Shown: piece by piece, positions 36,370 through 47,040 of the stretch
Numbering within the stretch: the stretch's first letter is position 1
Layout: each line of letters begins with the position of its first letter
From: Tetracladium setigerum
Taxonomy: Eukaryota; Ascomycota; Leotiomycetes; Helotiales
DNA length: 64,000 bases
Assembly: GCA_031472005.1 (NCBI GenBank)
Contig: PZJY01000011.1
Location: 1,798,001 to 1,862,000 of the forward strand
Reading direction: 5' to 3'
Made by a program: the position numbers and the translations under genes
The notes under the pieces: model-generated
The model's input: only the letters and a program-made list of their open reading frames with translations
Database searches by the model: none
What the model was told of the DNA's origin: nothing

Positions 36370-37450
36370 ATGTTGCTTAATCCCAGGAACTCGCTATTAA
36401 TCGTGGTTCTTCTGGTCGCTCGCGTCAGGAGTCAACTGACTGTAATCCAAGATCAGCCGGCCGCGGCTACAGGGAGCACCACTCCCACCACTGCTGGTGG
36501 ACCACAGGTTCCAAGCTGTGCAGCAAGTACTCCAATCCCCAAACGCCACAAGAATAGACTAACAAATCTACCAATATAGCAAACTTGTATTACAACTGCA
36601 ATTGCAGCTACCGGTTGCTCCACCACTGATCTCTCCTGTCTCTGTGTTGCGATCGACAACTTTCAGGCCGGCAGCATCGCCACCCTAACAAACTGTATTA
36701 TTGCAGCCTGTGGTGCATCCGATGTATTGGCAACAAACGAAGCCTTGCAGTCTACCTGTGCACCATTTCGTACGTAATTTGGTCCGTACTTACTCTGGGC
36801 TATAGATTTGGCTAACGATTGGTGTTAGTCTTGGGTGTCTCGTCGTCAACCCTGGTTTCGAGTACAATAAGAGCTCCCGTGAGTGGAACAGCTAGTGGTT
36901 TATCATCGTCGACGACCGCAAGTAGTTCGAGTTCGACGACTACTGGTGGGAGTTCAACATCTTTACCTGTAAGACTTCCATTGTTTCCACTCAAATCCTG
37001 TTGCACATCTGAACCGCATGCTAACTCCCACAGCTATCCTCAACTCCCTTATCAAACCCCTCTTCAACCCCCTCCCCTGCCCCATCTTCAACCTCTCCAT
37101 CCTCCGCGGCCAATACCTCTACACCACCAGCATCAAACAACAGCCTCTCCACCGGCGCAAAGGTGGGCATAGGTATCGGTTCAGTAATTGGAGCAGGTAT
37201 CCTCGCACTCCTCGCATATATTGCATTATTACTTCGTAAGCGACGTCAAAATAATCCCGACCAGCCTTCTCAAGCTTCGGAGTTGGGACACGGATTACCT
37301 CATGAGCTTCCTGTAGGCGATAAAAGACATGTGGCGGTTGGTGAGTTGGGTGATGGGAGGGGGGAGAAGAGGGGGCGGCAGAGTTGCAGGGTTGAAAGGA
37401 GTTGCTGGGTAGAAAGAAGTTGCCTGGGTAAAGTTGCTCGAGGAAATTGA
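36370..37450 (+). CDS. CFEM-domain membrane protein
   Basis: CFEM proteins are extracellular eight-cysteine proteins linked to haem/iron capture, adhesion or surface sensing. Exons are 36370-36522, 36580-36769, 36829-36968 and 37034-37450, giving 299 residues. A signal peptide is seen at LLIVVLLVARVRS. The CFEM core is VPSCA | QTCITTAI, GCSTTDLSCLCV, NCIIAACG and a final Cys in STCAPF, with the diagnostic Asp before SCLC. A long Ser/Thr-rich stalk follows, then a membrane helix (VIGAGILALLAYIALLL) and a basic cytosolic tail. The first intron has a GC donor (A|GCAAGT) and is the only join that keeps the cysteine pattern. The last 30 residues carry a short Arg-Ser-Cys repeat of unclear meaning. 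Confidence 0.88.
36523..36579 (+). other. GC-AG intron in the CFEM gene
   Basis: Donor GCAAGT, branch GACTAAC, acceptor ATATAG. Removing these 57 bases is phase 0 and joins SCA to QTC of the CFEM motif. The nearby GT (GTACTC, 36527) would break the frame. Confidence 0.8.
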
Positions 37451-38661
37451 GATTGGGAAGAAGATCTTGTGGAGCTTGAGTTTGGAAGGGCGGTTGAGTA
37501 CCAACCTCTTCGGTCGGACGCAAGATGTTTGTGACAGATTCTCTCGTCAACGCTCTCCCAAGGAAAATCTGAGATAAGAATTCGGATTCAAGAATATCAC
37601 GGCCCAACCAGTCTTCTTGCTGTACAGATGCTTTCACTTCGTGCGGGAGTTTTCCGTGGCGGGGCTTGTGCCGAATCACGAATTTCAGTTGCAACGATGA
37701 AGACTTGCAATGAGGAGATTCTGAGAGGCAGCGAGGGCAATATGTCGAAAAATGAGAGTACGCATCGGGTTCTACTTGGGATAGAGAGGAATGAAGGAAC
37801 GAGAGGTAACCAAGATGGGAATATTTGAACGTTGAAATGGCTGCGGGAAAGAATGAATGAGCAGGTCAGTATTGGCTTTCCGGTGCTTGGCGCTGGGTCC
37901 ATGATCCAACTTGAGATGAGTCCTTGAGCTATCAAGAAGAGAAATCGAGAGAAAAGCGGTAGTTGATGATGGTTTTTGATGGTGGTTGTGACAATAGTAC
38001 CGAAACCGTTCTGTCGCTGACCAATTTAAGGAGGGCAGTTGTTGAGTATAACTCTTGGAGACCAGCTCTTTCAGTCTGCCGAATGAGACACCAGGGCTGT
38101 TGTACCGTTCCTCGTACGACGAACTCTCCGAAGGCATTTTCCAACCCCTGAAAAGTCAGCAATATCCCTGAAACTCGACCTTCACAGAGCCTGTCTAAAA
38201 TCTCACTCTGCGAGCTGCTGCGGTAATTAGGTGGCTGAAGAGCTGAACTTGGATTCAAACCAATAGTTTTGGTCCGAATGCCCTCCGGTAAGCCGAACAG
38301 GACCAGGACGTCGGGTTTCCCAATGGAATTCTTAGTCGCAGATCATCCGTCGTGGTATAGAGTTCTAATGTGTTAAAAAAGCACTAGCAATCTTGTTTCT
38401 GGCTTCGAGCGGATTGAGCGATTTTTGGACAAGCCTGGCGCCACCAGACCTCTCACCAATCGGCTGACATGGAGGAAAGATATGTTTATTTAGGACGAAA
38501 CGCGCGTTTTGGCGTTCAGCTTGGCAAATCACGTGATGAAACCTTGATTCATGGATCTAGATGTACCCAGGACTCCAACATCTTAATTTATTATACATAA
38601 AGCCGGCCCTATCTACCATCGAAGCGCATTTTACCTAGTAAATTCAACAAATATCCTTATC
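37451..38661. other. Unassigned region with coding-like minus-strand segments
   Basis: On the minus strand two stretches look protein-like. One runs from about 38340 to 37932 (segments EGIRTKTIGLNP and LLTFQGLENAFGEF) but lacks an ATG. The other runs from about 37855 to 37500 (CPRCLSESPHC, LKFVIRHKPRHGK) after a good acceptor (TTTCCCGCAG). I could not join them into one gene and recognise no family. Confidence 0.35.
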
Positions 38662-40266
38662 ATGAGCAGCTCTAGGACTCGGCCATGTGGCCCTCTTGAT
38701 GGCCGGACCCGAACCAAGCGCTGTGTCTCTTGCCAGCGATTGCACGTCAAGGTAAAGTATCTTCTCCCTTCTTCCGTGGAATCAGTTGGTATCGATAATT
38801 ATTAACTGGTATTACTCGCTATTTCTAGTGTCACGGTGGAAGACCCTGCAATTCCTGTCGCCAGAGACTACTAGTCTGCTCAGAGACGCCAGCAAAGGCT
38901 TCTGGTCTGATTGTCATTAATACAACACCCACAGTTTCGAACGACTCTGCTTTTCATAAACCCGTTTACATAGAAGTTTGCCTGAAAGCCCTCGCCTGCC
39001 CTGATTATTTAGGCATATTCCAGTGCTTGTCACGAGAATCAATTGGATCTGCTCTCTCGCATGAAGCTATTTTCCATGTGGTAAACGCCATTGGGGCAGT
39101 ATACCAAGGTAGACGGAGCACTCTTCACGATGAGCGAAAGACAAGATTTCGCGATGCTCAAAAGTCATATCATGCCGCCACTTCAAGTTTGACGAAGTTT
39201 GTACATGAGCACATCAGTTCTCAAACTGATGCCGTGCTGCTAGCGATTCTTCTACTTGCGGCTTTTGAGGTATGTCGACCAAAGTCTACCTGACTGAACG
39301 GGCCTATGCTTAAGCTGGCTTATTAGTTGATGGTTGATAAGACGGCCAACCGGTACTATCTGTTCATGCGCCAAAAGCTCAGCCCCTTAGTAAGGAAGCG
39401 CGGGCCGGACTTCTTCAAAGGGGCGGTGGCAAACTCCGTGTTCAAATTCTACCAAGCGCTCGAGGTATCCTACGCATTCTCATTTGATGAGGACACATTT
39501 CTTGCAGATGATACATGGATGGACCATTTACCAGGCGTTATGCGGCTCCCTACAATGCACCAGCCAGAACAATTCGAGGAGAGGCTGTTTCAGTATATGA
39601 CGGAGCTCGCGGCACATGTTGCGAGGTTGAGTTGCCGGTAATTACATATCTATACTCTCCTAAATACAACAAATTGAGCCAGAGCTGACATAAAATGGCG
39701 CCAGATGTCGTGAGTGGCTTAAGCAGAGAGCTATCACAGCAGTAATAGTCAGGGATTTAAGTCCCGCTATAGTTGTCCCTAGAGACTCGGCCAACCCGAC
39801 TCCAAGTGAATCCCAAACTGAAGGCTGTGCCATTGTAAATTGCGGCCTAAGCATACGTACATACCTTGCCGATATACAGCGTCAACTTTCCATCTATGAA
39901 GCTTACCGAAAACCTAGCCCTGGTCTGCTAGCTGTTGCATCCTACCACTGCATAATCATCTCGCTATCACGAATTTTCATAGACCCTGCGTGGACAACCG
40001 TCGCGTCCGACCTACCGATCTTATCGGAGGCGGCATTATTATCACATGCGCTGGCGGCATTAGACCTAGTAGAGTTGGGGCTGCAATCAGAGGGGCTGAG
40101 TGCAGTCGTTTTCTTGCCATTACTGGTTTGCATTTCACTCGAAGTGCGCTCAATCCGCGACCGGCAGAGAATAATCCGATTGTACCATGCTACAGCAGCA
40201 AAAGGATTTTCCGTGTCATTGACGGTCGCGCATGATATCAAGCTTGCGTGGGAAGCAATAAAGTGA
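38662..40266 (+). CDS. Zn2Cys6 transcription factor
   Basis: This is a C6 zinc-cluster regulator. Exons are 38662-38751, 38829-39269, 39327-39625 and 39705-40266, giving 463 residues. The first intron interrupts the cluster, which reads CVSCQRLHVK | CHGGRPCNSC and a final Cys in LLVCS, with spacing C-x2-C-x6-C-x5-C-x2-C-x6-C. The remaining part has the helical fungal TF middle region (SHEAIFHVVNAIGAVYQGR, DAVLLAILLLAAFE, FKFYQALEVSYAF, YHCIIISLSRIFID). The usual long linker between cluster and middle region is short, so it belongs to the compact C6 factors. The start at 38662 is the only ATG upstream of the cluster. It converges on a broken C6 gene. Confidence 0.9.
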
Positions 40267-40601
40267 CAGAACTGAGCATTTTCCCTTCGTATTCTGAGTG
40301 GGGTGCTTACCCGGTGGAAATGATCTCTAATCCTGTGGTCGTCAGTCCCTGGCTTTGAAGACAACTACGGAGTTGTTGGTTGGCTGAAGGAATGAGTTAG
40401 GATCGACAATGTCTCGCGGTAGATTTCGATTTTTTCCACGCGTTCGAGGGAGCAGTTGTTAGGTACGCTGAAGATTGAAGAGAGTGCCAGGAGGTAATTC
40501 ATCTTCAGGGTCCAGAACGCAATGTTGGAACTGGTTTAGATCAACCAATGGTTCTATAGAACTCTTCTCGGAGAGATAACATCTAGTTCTCGTAATGGCA
40601 T

Positions 40602-41459
40602 CTACTCTACGCAGTAGAAGCAGCCACTTCGGTAATATTGCTGCTCCCGGGACTTCGGGGAGCGGAAAAAACTATTCCGCCGGGTTGGTTCGGGGACGGC
40701 GCGGAAGTAGGGCAGCGCCATATTCCGGTGCTTGGCGGCTAGGATGGTATATTCTTGATGGCGATGAGAGTTCAGATGGGAGAGGTGAAGAGCGGCAATG
40801 GCGAAGATGCCGGGCATTAGGAACGGGTGCTCGAGGGCTATTTTGGGGACGTTTGATTGACCAGATTTGGTAGCGCATGGGGTATCGCTAGCAGGTGGGG
40901 CGCGCTGTGGAGGTCGTGTATTGCAGGAGGAGGTCGAAATCACGGATTTGGAGCTTGGTGCAAAGTGCGGGAGTCCCACTGTCAAGGAAGGGAGACCCTC
41001 CTCCCGGTGTGGTTCCACGGGAGCGGTGGGTGGGACTCGACGTTCGTCGGAGGCTTGAGATGGCCGGGACGAAGTTTAGTGCGGTATAGAGGAAACTGCA
41101 TTCGACGGAATGGCGAATGCAGTAGGAACAGGATGGTTTGGTTTCATTGCGCTGGAAAGATGTTATTTGACGTTGATATTGATGTTGATGTTGATGTTGC
41201 AATTTCCTCTGTTTTAGCGAGAGAGCTGAGTCAATTTCATTGTTGTGTTGGCTGCTGCAAGCGAGGGATAGGGGCGCAAAAAGTAAATAAGATGAGGAAG
41301 AACAAAGTTATGGACTGGATATCTTACTTTCACTCGAGAGCGTCGACATTCGGTGCATCCATTCCTACTCTTTCTGTGAGGTTTCCTCTTTGCAACTGGT
41401 GATTTCCTGATCGGCTCCTCCACATTCGGATGTTGGATTAGTTGACTTACTTCCGCCAT
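40602..41459 (-). pseudogene. Degraded Zn2Cys6 transcription factor
   Basis: Exon 1 (41459-41328) encodes KRKPHRKSRNGCTECRRSRVK, a standard C6 start. After an intron of 176 bases, exon 2 resumes at 41151 with NETKPSCSYCIRHSVEC. The codon that should supply the third zinc Cys is CGC (41149-41151), Arg. Further on, after DLLLQYTTSTA, a TAG interrupts at about 40890, in a CAG-to-TAG context. The next conserved piece (HPFLMPGIFAIAALHLSHL, AAKHRNMALPYFR) is in another frame, and the C-terminal region is missing. Three independent lesions make a pseudogene the best reading. It is tail-to-tail with the intact C6 gene. Confidence 0.8.
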
Positions 41460-43030
41460 TTCCCTTGCTTGACGCAAGCCAGTAGGCGAAACGATAGGAC
41501 ACTTCTTATGAACGGTGTTGACACCTAAGAGTTAACCTTCTCCTCCGAAAATATCATGCAGCGTTGAAGCGCTAGTAGATCTTCGACTACTTTTCTATTT
41601 GGATAAGACCGTGGCGTGTTGAAGTGCCCTAGAAACCCGTCGGATTTTTGGAAAAGGGGGAAGCTGGGATCAGATGCCTCAAGGTTAAGAACGCACGCAA
41701 CGTAACTCAGTTGCCTACTTATGATGTCTTCGACGATAGTATCAATTTCTTTTTCTTTTTCCCTCCATCCCCCCTGACTTGAGCTCCTAAGAGTATTTAT
41801 TTTAACCCATCCGTCAAGGTCGTCGGGTCGGCAATGCCAAAACCGCCTCTCAGAAACAAATTCTTAGTCACAAAGCTCCCATCTCCTTCTACTCGAAGTA
41901 AGGCGTTCGGTCGAGGCTAAGCGCTAGGGTCTCTTGGGAGGATCCCAATAAGATCATCATTTATATATTGAGCAATACCGAGTAATTCATGGGTCTCTGT
42001 GGGAAAGTGTCTTCAAGTTTATTAGAATTGCTTTTAATGCCCCAAGTTTCGCGAGAAGTCCCAGAGGACGCGGTGGCCTAAGGAAAAGGCTTCTGGCATG
42101 GGTTTGTCTTCGAACTTGACGTGGAGCTTGGCGGGCTAAATGAGACAAGCATTCCTTGGCCGTTCCTGATCCGCAGTCTCGGCGCGCGCCAAATACTCGT
42201 ATAACGCTAGCCTAAACCGGCAACAAACGCGCGATGCCAGACATTTCATCGGAAGGGCGGAAGGGCGGAACGGGGTAACTGTTACTAGCCTTTAAATTAT
42301 GGTCCCGCGCTAAACATAAAACACAAGTCTAAACCAGTAATAAACGAGCGATGCTAGACATTGATTGTAAGGACGGAAAGGGTGTAAGATAGAGATTGGG
42401 TTTACGAAGCAAATCCGATCTAAGCTCATCGATATCGCAATGCTATGACCTATTGACCATGTGCTATAATACCCTGCAACTGTTATTTTGAAAGCTGAAC
42501 ACCCCCAAACTATTTACGCGTCATCACTAGTCGCTTAAATGACTGTTGTATTGTAAGAAGTGAGGCCCTGTAGGCAACCTCTCTTCACACTTCCTCCACT
42601 ATAGCCTACAGGCCACAGAAGAGAAAGAGAAGAAGAGACAAGTACCTTACAGCTGATATATAGTCGTTTCAGTAACTCGTGAATCCGTAGCGGACATGTA
42701 CCATCTAAGTATATAGTGGTCAGAACCGTTGCAGTATTACACATCTCTCGCACGGGCTAATTCGAGAGCAATCCATAGAATTTTTGACTGTCTTTTTTTG
42801 CGAGATTATTTAAGTTCACGGCGGTGGCTTGGTGAGGGAATGGGATCCTTACCAAGATATCACGCGGAACTGCGACTCTTGGAACTGCCGAAATCATCCA
42901 TGCTGTAACAACAAGCTAAAGGTTAAAATAAGTGCAAGAAATATATAAATACATAAATATCTGCACGCGATTATTCTATGGAGAGTCACTTGCATACCAT
43001 CCACAATTCATTGCTTTTCAACCGCCTCCA
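41460..43030. other. Intergenic with RIP-like dispersed repeats, no gene seen
   Basis: Contains the repeat copies listed separately (42205-42245 and 42273-42362) and a short GGAAGGGC duplication at about 42251-42270. No coding pattern supported. Confidence 0.5.
42205..42362 (+). repeat. Two copies of a dispersed repeat (third copy at 46765-46853)
   Basis: Both end in a block like AACCGGCAACAAACGCGCGA then TGCCAGACATT (42213-42245), or its TA-rich version (42331-42362). The second copy and the 46.8 kb copy share a longer stretch of about 88 bases including TTACTAGC-TTTAAATTA and a CCCGC motif. Differences are mainly C/T and G/A. Confidence 0.75.
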
Positions 43031-43980
43031 ATGGGTAAATCATCAAAGTTACCGCCGTCAGAGACATCAGGACAGAACGCCTCCGGCTCTGAAAAGAAAT
43101 CTATAGCAGACAAGGCTTGGGCGGGGATTGACAAGTTGGGTGGTCCATTGAACAGATTCTCAAACAAACTTGGGTGTGAAGCGTGGTGGCCGACTGCACT
43201 CGGCGAAGAGTGCGATAAAGCCACTCGTATCTTGACATCTTTTTCCAGTATGTGGGCGAACTTTCCAATTTCGAGAAAATACACTGACAGAGAAAAGAAA
43301 ATGAATGCTATATGGAGCAACCGATAACACCTGGCTCTCGAGGGCCAAAAGGCAACCCAACGGTTTTGATCAAGATACCAACAGAAGTGATCCAGCGTTG
43401 TGTTGGACTCGCCATCTTTACAACTATGCGAACTGGGCTTTGGATGTCTGGGGCTGGTGGATCTGGGGTGGTTATTGCTCGGAAGGAGGATGGTGATTGG
43501 TCCCCACCCTCTGGCATCCACGTCCAAACGTTGGGCCTTGGTTTCATGGCTGGAATTGATATCTACGACTGTGTTGTCGTGATAAACAGCCGTCAAGCGT
43601 TGAAGGCATTCAGCAAATTTCGCGTTACTCTCGGTGGCGAGTTGAGTGCTGTTGCAGGACCAATTGGGATGGGAGGCTTTCTGGAGGTCGAAGTATCCAA
43701 AGCTAACAAGCCGATTTTCACTTACATGAAAAGCCGAGGAGTCTATTGTGGGTTGCAATTAGACACGACAGTTATCATTGAGAGAAACGATGAGAACGCA
43801 AGGTTTTACGGTGAGAGATTACCCATTGATGAGTTGTTTGCTGGTCGGGTGAAGAATGTTCCATCTGAGGCGAGGATGCTGATGGAGGCGGTACGACGGG
43901 CTGAGGGGCGACCGTATGTTGACTATGGCCCGGTGGAGAATGGCCAAAGTAGCCTGGGTCCTTCACCTACTTATTATTGA
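43031..43980 (+). CDS. SYLF-domain (Ysc84/SH3YL1-type) lipid-binding protein
   Basis: SYLF proteins bind phosphoinositides and actin at endocytic sites. Exons 43031-43247 and 43298-43980 join in phase to 299 residues. Signatures are DKLGGPLNRFSNKLGCEAWWP, IPTEVIQRCVGLAIFTTMRTG, SGAGGSGVVIARKEDG, WSPPSGIHVQTLGLGF, GIDIYDCVVVIN, LGGELSAVAGPIGMGG and DENARFYGERL. The chosen intron (GTATGT, branch CTGAC, 50 bases) gives SFSKNECY at the place where relatives have SFCKDGFY-like sequence. A shorter choice of acceptor breaks the frame. There is no SH3 domain. Confidence 0.92.
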
Positions 43981-44716
43981 GCAGCAAGTAGTTAGTCTGC
44001 TTTCGCGCTCACTCTGAAGGCAATACAAATTTCATGACTCGATACTGCCTCTATTTTTGCTGAGGAAGCTTGACAAAAAAACTCTATACCATCTCAGAAA
44101 AAGTCTTATTCTACGACCATCCCTCCCCATTTTGAATCGCGCTCCTACATCAACACATCGATACGTCAGTCACCATAGATATTGAGATGTCTCGTAGGAC
44201 TGGAATAGTCGTAAATAAGCCTTAGAGATCATGTTCGAGTGCAGCTCATATATAAACTAGAAGGCATGCTTGATAAGACATAATTAATAATCAATCGCAT
44301 CGAGTCCCTTCTCTCAAGGTAGACCTCTTATTCCTGAACAGGACTTGAAGTTTAGAGTTGATTTCACTTTGAATTATCCTGACACCAGTAAGATTATATT
44401 ATCAAATCTGTGATCTGGAGGGGATGCGTTTAAGTAGAGGATTTATGTCGCAAAGGGTAACAAGAAATTATCTGAAGAAGCTTAGTTCTGTGAATTCTAA
44501 GTCACGTTTCCAGGTAGCAAGCAATTGGGTCATAAGTGCCAAACTCTTGAATCTAATTATCATCAAATCGAATTAACTACCAATTACATTTAAAACAACT
44601 CTATCTTGTCAAAGTAAACCCAATTTATCTACCGAATTAACTGTCAACGGCATTCAAAACAATTCTATCTTGACAAATGTAAACCCAAAGCATCTTGATC
44701 GTCCCATTTTCCAGAA
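43981..44716. other. Intergenic between converging genes
   Basis: AT-rich, no gene seen. Holds a short tandem duplication listed separately. Confidence 0.5.
44571..44686 (+). repeat. Two-copy tandem duplication of about 51 bases
   Basis: 44571-44621 and 44635-44686 share AATTAACT, ACATTTAAAACAA-like, CTCTATCTTG and AAA(T)GTAAACCC blocks in the same order. It lies at the 3' end of the RTA1-like gene, and the second copy ends about 30 bases before its stop codon. Confidence 0.6.
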
Positions 44717-45902
44717 CTATACATCTGCATTTTCCTGATTGGACAGGGAGATACTGTCACCACGAGATTGAGAGGTGATTGCATGTAACTTCCTCTCCGC
44801 TTTACTTGGAAGGTCTCCTTGCTTTCCAGCCATCGTCCGACCAGGGTGTACAATGTTAAAGAGACATGACGCAATCAACATAAGTAACGAGTCGAGACAG
44901 TACTGATAAACTTCGTGTCGTGGAATCGAACTATCGAGACCACCAGAATACTCGACAAGACGAAAGATAATTCGTGCCTATAAAAGCCTATCTCAGCGGG
45001 TAACCTCACGACTGCTTTTTCATACATGACAGTGGGATTGAACTTACACTAATAAGAATAACAGTAATATACAAGACATAAAGCAACGATAGCGCGTTTG
45101 TTTTGTCAGCTCCTGGCGCACTTCCACGAATCTCTTTGTGGAAGCACATCGCGAATAGAAAGAAAACGCATATAAAGCATTGTTGGAAACCAATGCCTGC
45201 CATATAAGTATGCAATCCTTTGCCCCAATGTCAGCGACCTGAGATGTACTAGGCATGGTCCACTTACCTCGTAATATCACGTCTTTGGGTGCTTTTATGT
45301 CAGAAGCTGTACCCGCCCCATAGATTTGCACAATTGCGGCGCTATATTCATTTAAATCAGTGTTCATCATCTTTGTAGGATTTATAAGGGCTTACATTAT
45401 ATCCAAAACGACGAAGAATTGCCCGAGCCTCCATGCACTTAATCCTAAGAGCTTGCCAGTTTTTGTGTAATTCCAGACCATCCGGCCTAAAATCATGTAT
45501 ACGAATGCATTGGTCCAGATTGGTGCAATCTTTGAGATTCAGCAAGGCTAACTCATTTCAAGGGGAGAGTGTTGTATATACTAGAATCAAAACAAACCAC
45601 CCTGCATAGAGCCCTAGGCTGGTCGGATTTCCAATACTGATGATTCGAAGAAGATATGCAATCGCCTGAAGTAGTCCGCTCACTACAATTGTCCAACAAT
45701 ATGGCTTACGGTATATGACGGCTTGGGTGGCATGTGCACATGTTGCGAGAGCGAATACCACCATCATTATATATGATGCTGCAACATTTGGGCAAAAGTC
45801 CCACATAGTCTTGTCGACTTCGAGCGCTGGATAGAGCTGTATTAGAGAGGCGGCGTGAAAGATATAAAGTTGCAGGTACTGACCATGGCATGTCTGCGTC
45901 AT
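44717..45902 (-). CDS. RTA1-like seven-helix membrane protein
   Basis: RTA1 family members (Rta1, Rsb1, Pug1) are plasma-membrane proteins linked to lipid translocation and stress resistance. Exons are 45902-45582, 45529-45396, 45341-45268, 45217-45048 and 44977-44717, giving about 319 residues. The order of motifs fits the family: ALATCAHATQAVIYRK, VSGLLQAIAYLLRI, LILIAPIWTNAFVYMILGR, VVLDIIAAIVQIYGAG, HTYMAGIGFQQCFICVFF, RIIFRLVEYSGG with the following HEVYQY, and IVHPGRTMAGK. All five exons join in phase. The start is ambiguous: besides 45902, an ATG at 45885-45883 directly followed by a GTCAGT...ATACAG intron also joins in frame to LYPALEVDKT. Confidence 0.9.
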
Positions 45903-46764
45903 GATTGTAAAGTTATCCGTGCGGGAGTATGAACAGGGCAGCAAAAAAAACCCAAGCGAACAGTCAATTGGACTTGGGGTTGAGTGAACTTTGGGTATGA
46001 TTTGGGTGAGAAACAGTTGTGAGAAATTCGAGAATACCTGGGTGAGCTCTTGTGTTTAAATCGAAACGGTCTCCACCTGACTCGTCCGAACTTCTGGGAC
46101 TGCAAAGCCGAGATTTGAACCTCATAGAATTTAGACCTACAGCTACCAGGATTTTGTATCATTTGCTTTCAAATGGAATTGAAGTGCATGATGATAACCG
46201 GGAGCTATGGAGTGCTTCGTAGATTCGCGACTTGTCCCGATTGAGAATATATCGCGCGATCCCTGCACAGAAGAAAAAGGGGCAGTGCCGCCAAAATTAG
46301 TCCGTAGATCTCCAGGGACCCAGACGTAGGGTAACAGGGATTCGCTACTGTGTCGGTTATTCATTATTATATCATAAGAATATCTCGGAGATCAATTCTA
46401 GGTAGTCCGACCTTCCTTCGAACTCTAAGCTCATCAATGACAGCGGCGCTAACCTAATCTTACTTCTATGATGCGACCCATGTACTTTTTTATATTCAAA
46501 CCTTCTTTAGCTTTGCCAATTCTAATGCTTTTAGTGCTCTGGTCGTCAGTGGAACTTTCTTGGCCGTGATGTTTACTTCGTAACTGGCTCATACTCCTCG
46601 TGGTGTTCCTTGACCCGGTCAAGGCATTGCGTTAGGGCGGTTACGCTTCTGACGGAGTCTTCCTACTGCAAATTATATTAAGGTGTCAAGTTTGGGGCGA
46701 GTCATCAAGTGATGTTTGAGGTGCACTATAATATTCAAGAGATACACGAGGTTTGTCGTACTTC

Positions 46765-46853
46765 GGGTAACTTTTACTAGCTTTTAAATTACACTCCCGC
46801 ATTAAAAATAAAATGCGATCCCGAACCGGCAATAAACGGGCGATGCTAAACAT
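46765..46853 (+). repeat. Dispersed repeat, third copy
   Basis: Related to 42273-42362 over about 88 bases, same orientation, ending in ACGGGCGATGCTAAACAT. It lies about 190 bases upstream of the FAD oxidoreductase start codon. Confidence 0.75.
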
Positions 46854-46927
46854 ATGATCGCATAGAACTGATCCGTGCTGTGGGCCTAAATTCAGTGAGT
46901 CTCGGAACCCTGCGCTTCGACAATGAC

Positions 46928-46938
46928 ATATATATATA
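46928..46938 (+). promoter_or_regulatory. TATA box of the FAD oxidoreductase gene
   Basis: An alternating ATATATATATA run lies about 105 bases before the ATG at 47041. Confidence 0.55.
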
Positions 46939-47040
46939 GGCGCAGAGTCACCTCCACAGAGACTCCTCAACCATCGCTCACTTCTTTCCATTTACCCTTT
47001 TTAGATACTCGAATCGAACATAAAGCGACTAAATCCCACA

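Larger units (their letters stand above)
45903..47040. other. Intergenic with a RIP-like repeat copy
   Basis: Divergent region between the RTA1-like gene and the FAD oxidoreductase gene. Contains the third dispersed repeat copy (46765-46853). No gene seen. Confidence 0.5.

Noticed and set aside
37119..37694. Minus-strand frame overlapping the CFEM gene's last exon
   Set aside because: The part over the CFEM exon is an antisense mirror of the stalk and membrane helix; only the part right of 37500 was kept as a weak observation.
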